This document shows positions 19,893-27,473 of a stretch of 64,000 bases of DNA, piece after piece (the first letter of the stretch is position 1; the number at the start of each line of letters is the position of its first letter). The translations under genes were made by a program, and so were the position numbers. This stretch comes from Maribacter halichondriae (GTDB lineage: Bacteria; Bacteroidota; Bacteroidia; Flavobacteriales; Flavobacteriaceae), in contig NZ_CP107030.1 of NCBI RefSeq assembly GCF_027474825.1, positions 2,052,529 to 2,116,528 on the forward strand, given 5' to 3'. A model generated the notes under the pieces. It saw only the letters and a list, made by a program, of their open reading frames with translations. It made no database searches and was not told the origin of the DNA.

Positions 19893-20300
19893 ATGGCTAC
19901 GATAAAACGTTTTGAGGATTTGGAAATATGGCAAGAAGCCAGAAGACTTTCGAAAGAAATTATAAAGCTGTCAAGATCAACTGATTTAAAAAATGATTTT
20001 AAGTTACGAGAACAGATCAAAAGTTCTTCGGGTTCGGTAATGGATAATATCGCCGAAGGTTTTGAAAGAGACGGAAATATTGAGTTTAGACAGTTTTTAT
20101 CAACAGCCAAGGCATCCGCGGGCGAATCAAGATCACAGTTGTACCGGCTTTTTGATAATGATTATATCAAACAAGATGAATTGCAAAAATTAGCTTCGGA
20201 ATATGAAACCCTGAGTAGAAGAATCGCAAACTTCATCAACTATTTGAACAAAAAAGATTTCAAGGGAACAAAGTTTAGGCACAACGAAGCTGAAACTTGA
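19893..20300 (+). CDS. S23-type four-helix bundle protein (23S rRNA IVP family) inside the suf operon
   Basis: A 135-residue all-helical protein of the 23S rRNA intervening-sequence/avd-like family. Family features seen: KRFEDLEIWQEARRLSKEI at the N-terminus, LREQIKSSSGSVMDNIAEGFERD (the NIAEG core), FRQFLSTAKASAGESRSQL. Members form pentameric bundles with a positive surface and are thought to bind nucleic acid; no enzyme activity is known. No 23S rRNA is nearby. The start is the ATG before ATIKRF; a TTG-started extension at 19872 would translate the repeat array. The last residues (EAET) and the stop lie inside the right heptad array. The gene splits sufC from sufD, which are normally adjacent, so it is an insertion. 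Confidence 0.9.
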   Translation: MATIKRFEDLEIWQEARRLSKEIIKLSRSTDLKNDFKLREQIKSSSGSVMDNIAEGFERDGNIEFRQFLSTAKASAGESRSQLYRLFDNDYIKQDELQKLASEYETLSRRIANFINYLNKKDFKGTKFRHNEAET

Positions 20301-20318
20301 AACTTGAAACCTGAAACT
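20291..20318 (+). repeat. Right heptad array of the S23 cassette in suf
   Basis: Four head-to-tail heptamers in perfect register: TGAAACT, TGAAACT, TGAAACC, TGAAACT. The S23 stop codon TGA is the first three bases of the second unit. The array ends 9 bases before the sufD ATG and is inverted relative to the array at 19861-19890. Confidence 0.85.
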
Positions 20319-20327
20319 TTTTTAAAG

Positions 20328-21644
20328 ATGGACCTAAAAGACAAATTAATATCATCCTTCATGATGTTCGAGAACAACATCGATATCGAACATCCGGTAC
20401 ACGACGTTCGTGTAGATGCCATGAAGAACTTTGAAATGAAAGGCTTCCCATCCAAAAAAGAAGAGGCTTGGAAATATACTTCATTGAACAGCCTTCAAAA
20501 AGTCGATTTTAGTATTTTCCCAAAAGAAGTCAACGCACTTGAATATAAGGATGTCAAAAAGTATTTCATTCATGAGATAGATACCTACAAAATTGTATTT
20601 ATCGATGGGATCTATAGTTCCTATCTTTCCGAAACCACCCATGACGGGGTCGATATTTGTCTAATGAGCTCTGCCCTGACGAAGCCGATGTACAAGCCCG
20701 TTATCGATGTGTATTTCAATAAAGTGGCCTCAAAAGATGAGTCGTTGACTACTTTGAACACGGCATTTAGCCGGGAAGGAGCCTATATCTACATTCCAAA
20801 AAATAAAATGCCGAAAAAACCTGTCGAAATCTTACACTTTGCGACAGGCAACGAATCGACATTAATGTTACAGCCCCGTAATCTCATTATTGTCGAGGAA
20901 AATGCAGAATTACAGGTAATCGAAAGGCATCAAAGTTTGACCAGCAATGAAGTATTGACCAATTCGGTTACGGAGATTTTTGCTGCCAAGAATGCTATTG
21001 TGGATTATTATAAGGTTCAGAATAATGTGGGTTCGGCATCTCTGATAGACAATACTTATATTGACCAAAAGGATAAAAGTGTTGTTAAGGTGCATACTTT
21101 TTCTTTCGGTGGAAAATTGACCCGCAACAACTTGAATTTTTATCAAAACGGTGAATATATCGATTCAACCATGAAAGGGGTTACGATTTTGGGTGAAAAA
21201 CAACATGTAGATCACCATACCTTGGTGCACCACATTGAGCCCAACTGCGAAAGCCATCAGGATTATAAAGGTATTTATGGTGAGAATTCCACAGGTGTTT
21301 TCAACGGAAAAATCATAGTTGAAAAGTTGGCCCAAAAGACCAATGCCTTTCAGCAGAACAATAATATTCTGATCAGCGATAAGGCCACCATCAATACCAA
21401 GCCCCAATTAGAAATTTTTGCAGATGACGTAAAATGTTCCCATGGTTGCACCATAGGTCAATTGGATGAGGAAGCTCTTTTCTACCTGCAATCCAGAGGA
21501 ATTCCGAAAAAGGAGGCCAGGGCTTTATTGATGTACGCTTTTGCCAATAACGTGCTGCAAAGTGTTCGTATTCCTGAATTAAAAACCCGCATCAACAAAT
21601 TGATCGCCAATAAATTAGGAGTAAACCTTGGCTTTGATCTGTAA
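20328..21644 (+). CDS. sufD: Fe-S cluster assembly scaffold SufD
   Basis: Second scaffold subunit of SufBC2D, needed for iron entry and complex stability. Start ATG gives MDLKDKLISSFM; an in-frame TTG/ATG-like extension at 20304 lies inside the heptad array and is rejected. Family features: KKEEAWKYTSL near residue 45, GEYIDSTMKGVTILGEKQHVDHHTLVHHIEPNCESHQDYKGIYG in the core, and HGCTIGQLDEEALFYLQSRGIPKKEARALLMYAF at the end. 438 residues. It follows the S23 cassette instead of sufC directly. Confidence 0.96.
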   Translation: MDLKDKLISSFMMFENNIDIEHPVHDVRVDAMKNFEMKGFPSKKEEAWKYTSLNSLQKVDFSIFPKEVNALEYKDVKKYFIHEIDTYKIVFIDGIYSSYLSETTHDGVDICLMSSALTKPMYKPVIDVYFNKVASKDESLTTLNTAFSREGAYIYIPKNKMPKKPVEILHFATGNESTLMLQPRNLIIVEENAELQVIERHQSLTSNEVLTNSVTEIFAAKNAIVDYYKVQNNVGSASLIDNTYIDQKDKSVVKVHTFSFGGKLTRNNLNFYQNGEYIDSTMKGVTILGEKQHVDHHTLVHHIEPNCESHQDYKGIYGENSTGVFNGKIIVEKLAQKTNAFQQNNNILISDKATINTKPQLEIFADDVKCSHGCTIGQLDEEALFYLQSRGIPKKEARALLMYAFANNVLQSVRIPELKTRINKLIANKLGVNLGFDL

Positions 21645-22317
21645 ATCGAATTCAATAAAGAATAATGGAGCGAAAGCAACCTTGTTGTTTTCGCTTTTCT
21701 GTTTTTTAGTAACATTTAACATCGGTGCTCAAGATATCCATTTTGGAGTTAAAGGTGGATTGAATTATTCTTCAATAATCGGTAATTTGACCGAAGGACT
21801 CAAGTTTCGTTTTTCAGGGCATGGGGGTATTTTTTTGCAAATGGAGCTTTCCGATAAATTCGCTTTGCAGCCTGAAGTATTGTATTCCTCCCAAGGATTT
21901 CAATATAGTACAGATCTGGCGGCTATTCAGAATGGCACCGTCATTGCAGGGGATAACGATTTTCGCACTAATGTACAATTGAACTACCTAACCGTACCTA
22001 TTTTAGGAAAATTTGCACTTGGCAACGAAGTCACCCTCGATTTTGGCCCCCAATTCGGATTTCTCTTGAACCAAGTTACGAAAATCAAGAACCTTGACGA
22101 ACTTGAAGATTCGAATACCGATGAACGTAACTTGGTATCGGGTGATTTTCAACTGGATTATGGCGCGGCCATCGGTCTGGGTATTAAAGTCAACGAACAG
22201 TTTTCGGTGTCGCCGAGATTTTATATAGGTTTACGCAACAGGCTCAACGGTTTGCCCGATACCATGCAGAATTATAATGTTGCTATTCAGCTTTCGGTAA
22301 ATTATACCTTTCCTTGA
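21628..22317 (+). CDS. PorT-like outer-membrane beta-barrel protein
   Basis: Small barrel protein, 229 residues, with a signal peptide ending NIGAQ and alternating strands such as FGVKGGLNYSS, FALQPEVLYSSQGFQ, YLTVPILGKFALG and LDFGPQFGFLL, ending with YTFP (aromatic C-terminal strand). The start is a TTG at 21628 that overlaps the sufD end by 17 bases; no in-frame ATG precedes the signal peptide, so an upstream error or an unusual start is possible. It is followed by a second barrel of the same family, and a broken one lies upstream of sufA. No link to Fe-S assembly is known. Confidence 0.8.
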   Translation: MALICKSNSIKNNGAKATLLFSLFCFLVTFNIGAQDIHFGVKGGLNYSSIIGNLTEGLKFRFSGHGGIFLQMELSDKFALQPEVLYSSQGFQYSTDLAAIQNGTVIAGDNDFRTNVQLNYLTVPILGKFALGNEVTLDFGPQFGFLLNQVTKIKNLDELEDSNTDERNLVSGDFQLDYGAAIGLGIKVNEQFSVSPRFYIGLRNRLNGLPDTMQNYNVAIQLSVNYTFP

Positions 22318-22445
22318 AAAAGGGAATTTTATTTAGGCATGCGATTTTAAATTTTGTTGAATGAAGTGATTTATGTTCCGAATTCCAAAGCAACCCAAAT
22401 AGCGTTTAGGCATCTTTATTGCAGACATCCTTAAATGCTATTTCG

Positions 22446-23075
22446 ATGCATCTAAAATCAGTGATTCTTTTGTTTTTTGGTTCGTTCATTTGTAATTCGA
22501 TACTGCACGGCCAAGAAATTCATTTGGGCGTTAAAGCGGCCATCAACTACACCGATGTGCTGGGAAATTATTTTTACGAAAATGTCAAGGCCAAACCTTC
22601 ATATGAAGCCGGTATTTTTGCCGAATTTCCGGTACGTGGCAAATGGACCTTTCATCCAGAAGTATTATATGTTTCTAGGCGCACATCAGTCGATTTTCTG
22701 GACCCTAGAAATTTTCAAGAATTTTCGGTCGATAGAAAAGTGGACTTTCATTCACAGCTTTTGGCAGTTCCCCTGATTACCAAATACACTATAAACGATT
22801 CTTTCAGTATTGAACTCGGGCCGCAGCTGAATTTTCTTCTCAGGGCGGAGGGCAAGTCTTCAGGTATTGAATTTGAGGACGATGATGAGCTCTCTTTCGA
22901 TATTGGCCCGACCTTAGGCGTCGGCTATGGCCTGAATGATCGGTTTAAATTACAATTGCGTTACTTTATCGGTCTTTCTGACGTGTTTAGAAAAGAAAAT
23001 ATTGTCGGCTATGAAATCAATAGAGACCGATATACCAGTGTCTTCCAACTTGGGCTGGGCTATGTGATTTTCTGA
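22446..23075 (+). CDS. PorT-like outer-membrane beta-barrel protein
   Basis: 210-residue barrel protein related to the preceding one: signal peptide MHLKSVILLFFGSFICNSILHGQ, then the same strand pattern (IHLGVKAAINYTDVLG, FHPEVLYVSRR, LAVPLITKYTI, IELGPQLNFLL) and the C-terminal GLGYVIF. I chose the ATG at 22446 over the in-frame TTG at 22419 because it leaves a normal signal peptide. Tandem duplication with 21628-22317 is likely, though the two have diverged. It sits between sufD and the promoter of sufS. Confidence 0.8.
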   Translation: MHLKSVILLFFGSFICNSILHGQEIHLGVKAAINYTDVLGNYFYENVKAKPSYEAGIFAEFPVRGKWTFHPEVLYVSRRTSVDFLDPRNFQEFSVDRKVDFHSQLLAVPLITKYTINDSFSIELGPQLNFLLRAEGKSSGIEFEDDDELSFDIGPTLGVGYGLNDRFKLQLRYFIGLSDVFRKENIVGYEINRDRYTSVFQLGLGYVIF

Positions 23076-23117
23076 GGAATAATAGCGTAATCCTACCTAT
23101 ATTTATTGCATACCCAG

Positions 23118-23125
23118 TATCTTTG
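23118..23125 (+). promoter_or_regulatory. -7 promoter box of sufS
   Basis: TATCTTTG, an exact TAnnTTTG match, 18 bases ahead of the sufS ATG. It indicates that sufS can be transcribed apart from sufABCD. Confidence 0.5.
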
Positions 23126-23143
23126 CAGTTCATTTGAATTGCT

Positions 23144-24358
23144 ATGTTCAACGTTGCTAAAATCCGAAAAGACTTTCCTATTCTGAACCGTCAGGTCAAC
23201 GGAAAACCTTTGGTATATCTCGACAATGCCGCCACTTCCCAAACTCCGAAACAGGTCATCGATGTAATTGTAGATTATTATTCGAACTATAATGCGAACA
23301 TCCATCGTGGCGTTCATGCCCTTTCACAAGAAGCCACGGATAAATATGAACAAGCGCGACAGAAAATACAAAGACACTTCAATGTAGCCAAGTCGCATGA
23401 AGTCATTTTTACATCGGGCACGACGCACGCCATCAATTTAGTGGCGAACGGATTTTCATCCATCCTAAAGAAAGGCGATGAGATTTTGGTTTCGGCTATG
23501 GAACATCATTCGAATATTGTTCCGTGGCAGATGCTCGCTGAACGGACCGGAGCCGTATTGAAAGTGATCCCAATGAATCAGGAAGGTGAATTGTTGATGA
23601 ACACGTATCAAGAAATGCTGTCCGAAAAGGTAAAACTGGTTTTCTGCAATCATGTATCCAACGCATTGGGAACCATCAATCCCATTGAAAAAATCATAAA
23701 TATGGCCCATGATGTTGGAGCCGCCGTCTTAATCGATGGTGCGCAAGCCGCTCCACATATCAAAGCCGATATGCAAAAATTGGACGTTGATTTCTATACC
23801 GTATCCGCCCACAAAATATGTGGCCCGACAGGAGCGGGAATGTTGTACGGAAAAGAAGAGTGGCTCAATAAACTTCCACCATATCAAGGTGGAGGCGAAA
23901 TGATCGCCGAAGTGACGTTTGAAAAGACCACCTATGCCGATTTGCCACATAAGTTCGAAGCCGGAACCCCGAATATCTGTGGAGGAATCGCTTTTGGCGG
24001 CGCCCTAGATTATATGAATGCCATAGGTTTCGAGTCTATCGCGGAATATGAACATGAACTTTTGGACTATGCGACCAAAAAGCTTCTGGAAATAGACGGA
24101 TTAAAGATTTACGGTACCGCTAAAAACAAGACTTCGGTCATTTCGTTCAACATCGATAACATTCACCCCTATGATATTGGGACCATTCTAGACAAATTGG
24201 GTATAGCGGTGAGAACGGGTCATCATTGTGCCCAGCCGATTATGGATTTTTATAAAATTCCCGGTACGGTACGGGCTAGTTTTTCCTTTTACAATACCAA
24301 AGAGGAAGTCGATATCTTGGTCGAAGGGGTGAAAAGGGCGAAAAATATGCTGCTGTAA
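23144..24358 (+). CDS. sufS: Cysteine desulfurase SufS
   Basis: PLP enzyme that takes sulfur from cysteine and passes it to SufE. Group II desulfurase: YLDNAATSQTPKQV, the PLP-region MEHHSNIVPW, VDFYTVSAHKICGPTGAGMLYG with the PLP-binding Lys, and RTGHHCAQPIMDFY with the catalytic Cys in a short loop. 404 residues, full length. It has its own -7 box and lies downstream of the barrel genes, followed by sufE. Confidence 0.97.
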   Translation: MFNVAKIRKDFPILNRQVNGKPLVYLDNAATSQTPKQVIDVIVDYYSNYNANIHRGVHALSQEATDKYEQARQKIQRHFNVAKSHEVIFTSGTTHAINLVANGFSSILKKGDEILVSAMEHHSNIVPWQMLAERTGAVLKVIPMNQEGELLMNTYQEMLSEKVKLVFCNHVSNALGTINPIEKIINMAHDVGAAVLIDGAQAAPHIKADMQKLDVDFYTVSAHKICGPTGAGMLYGKEEWLNKLPPYQGGGEMIAEVTFEKTTYADLPHKFEAGTPNICGGIAFGGALDYMNAIGFESIAEYEHELLDYATKKLLEIDGLKIYGTAKNKTSVISFNIDNIHPYDIGTILDKLGIAVRTGHHCAQPIMDFYKIPGTVRASFSFYNTKEEVDILVEGVKRAKNMLL

Positions 24359-24384
24359 CCATTTGTTATCATTCCCTTAAAGTA

Positions 24385-24415
24385 TTGAATCCCAGCTGTA
24401 CTTATCGTATTTTTG
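24385..24415 (+). promoter_or_regulatory. Promoter of sufE
   Basis: TTG at 24385-24387, then 20 bases, then TATTTTTG at 24408-24415 (exact TAnnTTTG). The ATG of sufE is 15 bases after the box, so the leader is very short. Spacing fits the Bacteroidota -33/-7 promoter. Confidence 0.55.
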
Positions 24416-24429
24416 TTTAAAATCAATGC

Positions 24430-24852
24430 ATGAAGATTAAAGAAATACAAGAAGAAATAGTAGATGAGTTTTCGATGTTCGAAGATTGGATGCAGCGGTA
24501 CGAATATATGATCGAACTCGGAAAGTCACTACCGTTGATCGATGAAAAATATAAAACCGATGACAACATAATCAAAGGATGTCAAAGCAAGGTATGGGTA
24601 CATGCCGAGCTTGAAGACGACAAATTGATTTTTACCGCCGATAGCGATGCCATTATTACCAAAGGAATCATTGCGATCTTGATCCGCGCTTTTAGCAACC
24701 AAAAGCCCCAAGATATTATTGAGGCCGATACCGAGTTTATTGATGAAATCGGACTCAAGGAACATTTGTCCCCGACACGGGCCAACGGATTGGTAAGCAT
24801 GATCAAGCAATTGAAGTTATATGCGGTAGCGTACCAAACACAATTAAATTAA
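24430..24852 (+). CDS. sufE: Cysteine desulfuration protein SufE
   Basis: Sulfur acceptor for SufS that passes persulfide to SufB. 140 residues. The acceptor cysteine lies in DNIIKGCQSKVWVHAEL, with MFEDWMQRYEYMIELGKSLP at the N-terminus and GLKEHLSPTRANGLVSMI at the C-terminus, both typical. It has its own promoter and is followed 5 bases later by sufT. Confidence 0.96.
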   Translation: MKIKEIQEEIVDEFSMFEDWMQRYEYMIELGKSLPLIDEKYKTDDNIIKGCQSKVWVHAELEDDKLIFTADSDAIITKGIIAILIRAFSNQKPQDIIEADTEFIDEIGLKEHLSPTRANGLVSMIKQLKLYAVAYQTQLN

Positions 24853-24857
24853 AAAAA

Positions 24858-25190
24858 ATGAGCGAAGAAACTACAATGGTAGATACCCAAGAATTGGGCG
24901 AGAAAATAGTTAGTGTATTGAAGACCATATATGATCCTGAAATTCCTGTTGACATTTATGAACTGGGCCTGATCTATGATGTATTTGTAAACGAAGACAA
25001 CGAGGTCAAAATTTTAATGACCTTGACATCGCCCAATTGTCCGGTCGCGGAAACACTACCGGTCGAGGTCGAGGAGAAAGTAAAGTCTTTGAACGCCGTT
25101 TCCGATGCCGAGGTCGAAATCACCTTTGACCCACCATGGACCCAAGATTTGATGAGTGAAGAAGCAAAATTAGAGTTGGGGCTTTTATAA
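24858..25190 (+). CDS. sufT: SufT-like MIP18-family Fe-S maturation protein (DUF59)
   Basis: 110-residue cytosolic protein of the DUF59/MIP18 family, which helps put Fe-S clusters into target proteins. Key phrases: LKTIYDPEIPVDIYELGLIYDV, LTSPNCPVAETLPVEVEEKV with the conserved Cys, and ITFDPPWTQDLMSEEAKLELGLL. The last phrase is typical of the SufT-type members encoded with suf genes. Directly after sufE. Confidence 0.93.
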   Translation: MSEETTMVDTQELGEKIVSVLKTIYDPEIPVDIYELGLIYDVFVNEDNEVKILMTLTSPNCPVAETLPVEVEEKVKSLNAVSDAEVEITFDPPWTQDLMSEEAKLELGLL

Positions 25191-25205
25191 ACAAGAATTT
25201 TGTCA

Positions 25206-25223
25206 TTTCCGCGAAGGCGGAAA
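25206..25223. repeat. Small intergenic palindrome (REP-like)
   Basis: TTTCCGC, loop GAAG, GCGGAAA, between sufT and the DUF2480 gene. The context TGTCATTTCCGC...GCGGAAATC looks like a dispersed repeat common in Bacteroidota. There is no T run, so it is not a classic terminator. Confidence 0.5.
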
Positions 25224-25249
25224 TCTATTGAACTTTAGGGAAAAGCCAG

Positions 25250-25756
25250 ATGCAGGAAGAAATCATAAACCGCGTAGCCCAGAGCAAACTAATCACCTTT
25301 GATTTAGAGGATTACTACCCAGAAGGAAAAAGGGTGCTTTTAGATATTAAGGATTGGCTTCACGAAGGCTTTATTCTCAAAGAAAAAGAATTCAGGGCTT
25401 TCGTTTTGTCGCATGATTGGGAACAATATCAAAATACATATGTGGCATTACACTGTTCTACCGATGCGATCGTACCCGGTTGGGCTTACATGCTGGTGAC
25501 TACAAAACTACAGTCTTATGTTGCCAAAGTCGTTCAAGGAAATCTTCAAGACCTTGAGACTTCGGTGTATCAATCTATACTAGAAAACTTGGATCTTTCG
25601 GAATTCAAGGATAAAATGGTCATTATTAAGGGCTGTAGTAAAAAACCGGTGCCGCCCAACGCATATTTGTTAATAACCTCAAGGCTACAACCCGTCGTAA
25701 AAAGTCTCATGTATGGCGAGGCATGCTCCTCCGTGCCCTTGTTCAAAAACAAATAA
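25250..25756 (+). CDS. DUF2480 family protein
   Basis: 168-residue cytosolic protein of a family nearly confined to Bacteroidota and regularly placed after suf genes. Recognised by FDLEDYYPEGKRVLLDIKDWLHEGFILKEKEFR, VALHCSTDAIVPGWAYMLV and IIKGCSKKPVPPNAYLLITSRLQPVVKSLMYGEACSSVPLFK. It has three conserved-looking cysteines (about residues 65, 128, 161), which would suit a metal or thiol role, but the function is not established. No signal peptide or membrane segment. Confidence 0.88.
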   Translation: MQEEIINRVAQSKLITFDLEDYYPEGKRVLLDIKDWLHEGFILKEKEFRAFVLSHDWEQYQNTYVALHCSTDAIVPGWAYMLVTTKLQSYVAKVVQGNLQDLETSVYQSILENLDLSEFKDKMVIIKGCSKKPVPPNAYLLITSRLQPVVKSLMYGEACSSVPLFKNK

Positions 25757-25772
25757 TTGTTAATAACAGTGA

Positions 25773-25801
25773 TTGTATATTGTTAACAATTCTTACATTT
25801 G
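25773..25801 (+). promoter_or_regulatory. Promoter with spacer palindrome, DUF3078 gene
   Basis: TTG at 25773 and TACATTTG at 25794-25801 (exact -7 match), 18 bases apart, 33 bases ahead of the ATG. A perfect 12-base palindrome ATTGTTAACAAT (25779-25790) fills the spacer, with a related half site (AATTGTTAATAA) upstream at about 25755. A protein bound there would block the promoter, so a repressor site is a reasonable inference. Confidence 0.55.
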
Positions 25802-25834
25802 CCCTTCATTAACACAATTAAAACACTACACATT

Positions 25835-26767
25835 ATGAAAAGATTAGTAATTGGTATGTTGGCGATTTTAGCCTTTTCGACATCATACGCCCAGACCATT
25901 GATGAACTAAAGACGGAACAAGCCACCAAAAAAGACTCGATTGCCGACATTCAAGGCAGGGTCGATGCCCTTCAAGGTCAAATCGATGCTTTCCCGGGAT
26001 GGAAAAAAGGAATTTTTGGCACCATTGGGGCCAATCTTTCCGGATCTAAAAACTGGTATTCGCAAGGTACTCCAAATAACTCCTCTGGAAACATAGGCAT
26101 TGGGGTAAACGCATTTGCGAATTTAGATCGTGATAAGTTTTTCTGGCGAAATTCAGGAAACGTCAACCTGCAATGGGTAAAGTTGGACAACAAGGATATC
26201 GCCACCGATAACGATAGTTTTAACGGTACTACCGATGTTTTCAATATTACCTCACTTTATGGCTATAAACTGAGTAAGAATTTTGCGATTTCGGCCTTAG
26301 GGGAATATCGTACCTCTATTATCAACAATTTTAATGACCCTGGATATTTAGATTTAGGGGTCGGTGCCACTTGGACACCCATTACCGATATGGTCGTGGT
26401 GATACATCCATTGAACTACAACTTTGTTTTTGCTAAGGATGATGCGACCTATCAATCTTCTTTGGGAGCGAAAATTGTAGTAGACTATACCAGACAGATT
26501 GGAGCGATAAACTTTAAGACCAATTTCTCGACCTTCCAGAGCTATGAAACGAGTAATCTTTCAAACTGGACATGGATCAATTCTTTTGGATATACCTTAT
26601 GGAAAGGTATAGGACTCGGTTTTGAGTTTGGCCTGCGTAACAACAAACAGGAAGAACTGGCAAATGCCTTGGCGCAAACTCCTGTTCCGACACCTGCACC
26701 CACTTTTGATAATATCGACGTGAAGACGCAGAGCTATTGGTTGTTCGGTCTGAACTATTCTTTTTAG
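25835..26767 (+). CDS. DUF3078 outer-membrane-type protein
   Basis: Exported protein of about 310 residues. Signal peptide MKRLVIGMLAILAFSTSYAQ, a short coiled-coil-like stretch (LKTEQATKKDSIADIQGRVDALQGQIDAF), then a beta-rich DUF3078 body starting GWKKGIFGTIGANLSGSKNWYSQGTPNNSSG and ending with an aromatic strand (WLFGLNYSF), as in outer-membrane barrels. I chose the ATG at 25835, not the earlier one at 25799, because it begins the signal peptide and follows the promoter. Function unknown. A strong terminator follows 27 bases after the stop. Confidence 0.88.
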   Translation: MKRLVIGMLAILAFSTSYAQTIDELKTEQATKKDSIADIQGRVDALQGQIDAFPGWKKGIFGTIGANLSGSKNWYSQGTPNNSSGNIGIGVNAFANLDRDKFFWRNSGNVNLQWVKLDNKDIATDNDSFNGTTDVFNITSLYGYKLSKNFAISALGEYRTSIINNFNDPGYLDLGVGATWTPITDMVVVIHPLNYNFVFAKDDATYQSSLGAKIVVDYTRQIGAINFKTNFSTFQSYETSNLSNWTWINSFGYTLWKGIGLGFEFGLRNNKQEELANALAQTPVPTPAPTFDNIDVKTQSYWLFGLNYSF

Positions 26768-26794
26768 CAACTATTATAACCTCTTCGAAATAAA

Positions 26795-26820
26795 AAACGC
26801 CCCGTCGTCGGGGCGTTTTC
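26795..26820 (+). terminator. Terminator after the DUF3078 gene
   Basis: Stem ACGCCCCG with CGGGGCGT (8 bp, loop TCGT) preceded by an A run and followed by TTTTC, so it can act in both directions. It marks the end of the suf-DUF3078 region and heads repeat copy A. Confidence 0.85.
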
Positions 26821-27095
26821 GTTAAGTAGGATCGTTAAATTTGGTTAAACAGTCAAAAAAATTAAACCCTTAGGTCAAGCTCAGATTTGGGCAAATCCAA
26901 ATATTAGTTATTGGTTAAGCTGAGGTTTGTTTGAGACAAAACATCAAATAATAAATACATGGCGAATGTATATGTACCGATCCGCATTGCTAAATTTTTG
27001 TTGTGAACATATCAAAAGCTGTTGTGAAGTGCGTTAAAGTGTGTGGTATGATCGATGAAATACTATGGTATTGAAGGTTTTGAGTAAATAAAAAA
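26821..27095 (+). repeat. Interspersed repeat copy A (degenerate)
   Basis: No gene is visible from 26768 to 27473. Copy A opens with GTTAAGTAGG after the terminator and shows phrases shared with copies B and C (AAGCTCAGATTTGGG, CTAAATTTTTGTTGTGAAC). The most conserved part is a pair of GTTGTGAA sites at 27000-27007 and 27021-27028, exactly 21 bases apart. It is clearly more diverged than B and C are from each other. Confidence 0.65.
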
Positions 27096-27120
27096 GCCCC
27101 GAGTTCTCGGGGCAATTTTT
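27096..27120 (+). terminator. Terminator hairpin heading repeat copy B
   Basis: GCCCCGAG with CTCGGGGC, then CAATTTTTT. No gene lies between the previous terminator (26795) and this one, so the hairpin cannot be ending a coding transcript. It is more likely part of the repeated unit, or the end of a short non-coding RNA. Confidence 0.7.
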
Positions 27121-27345
27121 TAGTTAAGTAGGTCTATTCATAAAATTTGGTCTAAGCTTTTGTAGGTTCTAAAAGTTGGCTTTTGGCGAAACCGGTTTTT
27201 AGATTTTCAGTCAAGTTCACAGTGTGATTTGGGGTCAACACTATCACTTAATTACATTGTAAATCTAAGCCGGTTTTCGGATGTATCTAAATTATTGTTG
27301 TGAACCTATCATATAATGTTGTGAAAAATATGAGTGGTTTCCTTT
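27121..27345 (+). repeat. Interspersed repeat copy B
   Basis: About 215 bases nearly identical by eye to 35053-35265. It begins GTTAAGTAGGTCTATTC and contains a long-range inverted repeat (AAACCGGTTTTTAGATT at 27189-27205 against AATCTAAGCCGGTTT at 27262-27276). It ends with GTTGTGAA at 27297-27304 and 27318-27325, 21 bases apart, followed by AAAATATGAGTGG. No reading frame or transposase. It lies about 130 bases upstream of the hybrid regulator gene. Confidence 0.85.
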
Positions 27346-27473
27346 CTTCGATGAATGGAACTATTTTTTCACGAAAAGGAACTAGAGTATTAGCACCAAT
27401 GGTATGTTCTGCTTTATAATTGATATGATACTAGTTAAGATTAGGTATCTTTAATAATACAATACTTTAGGAG

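Noticed and set aside
27000-27325. GTTGTGAA pairs as binding sites of the hybrid regulator
   Set aside because: No promoter box lies next to the pairs and the same pairs occur at copy C, which precedes no plus-strand gene. The CTGGAACC repeats are the better candidate.
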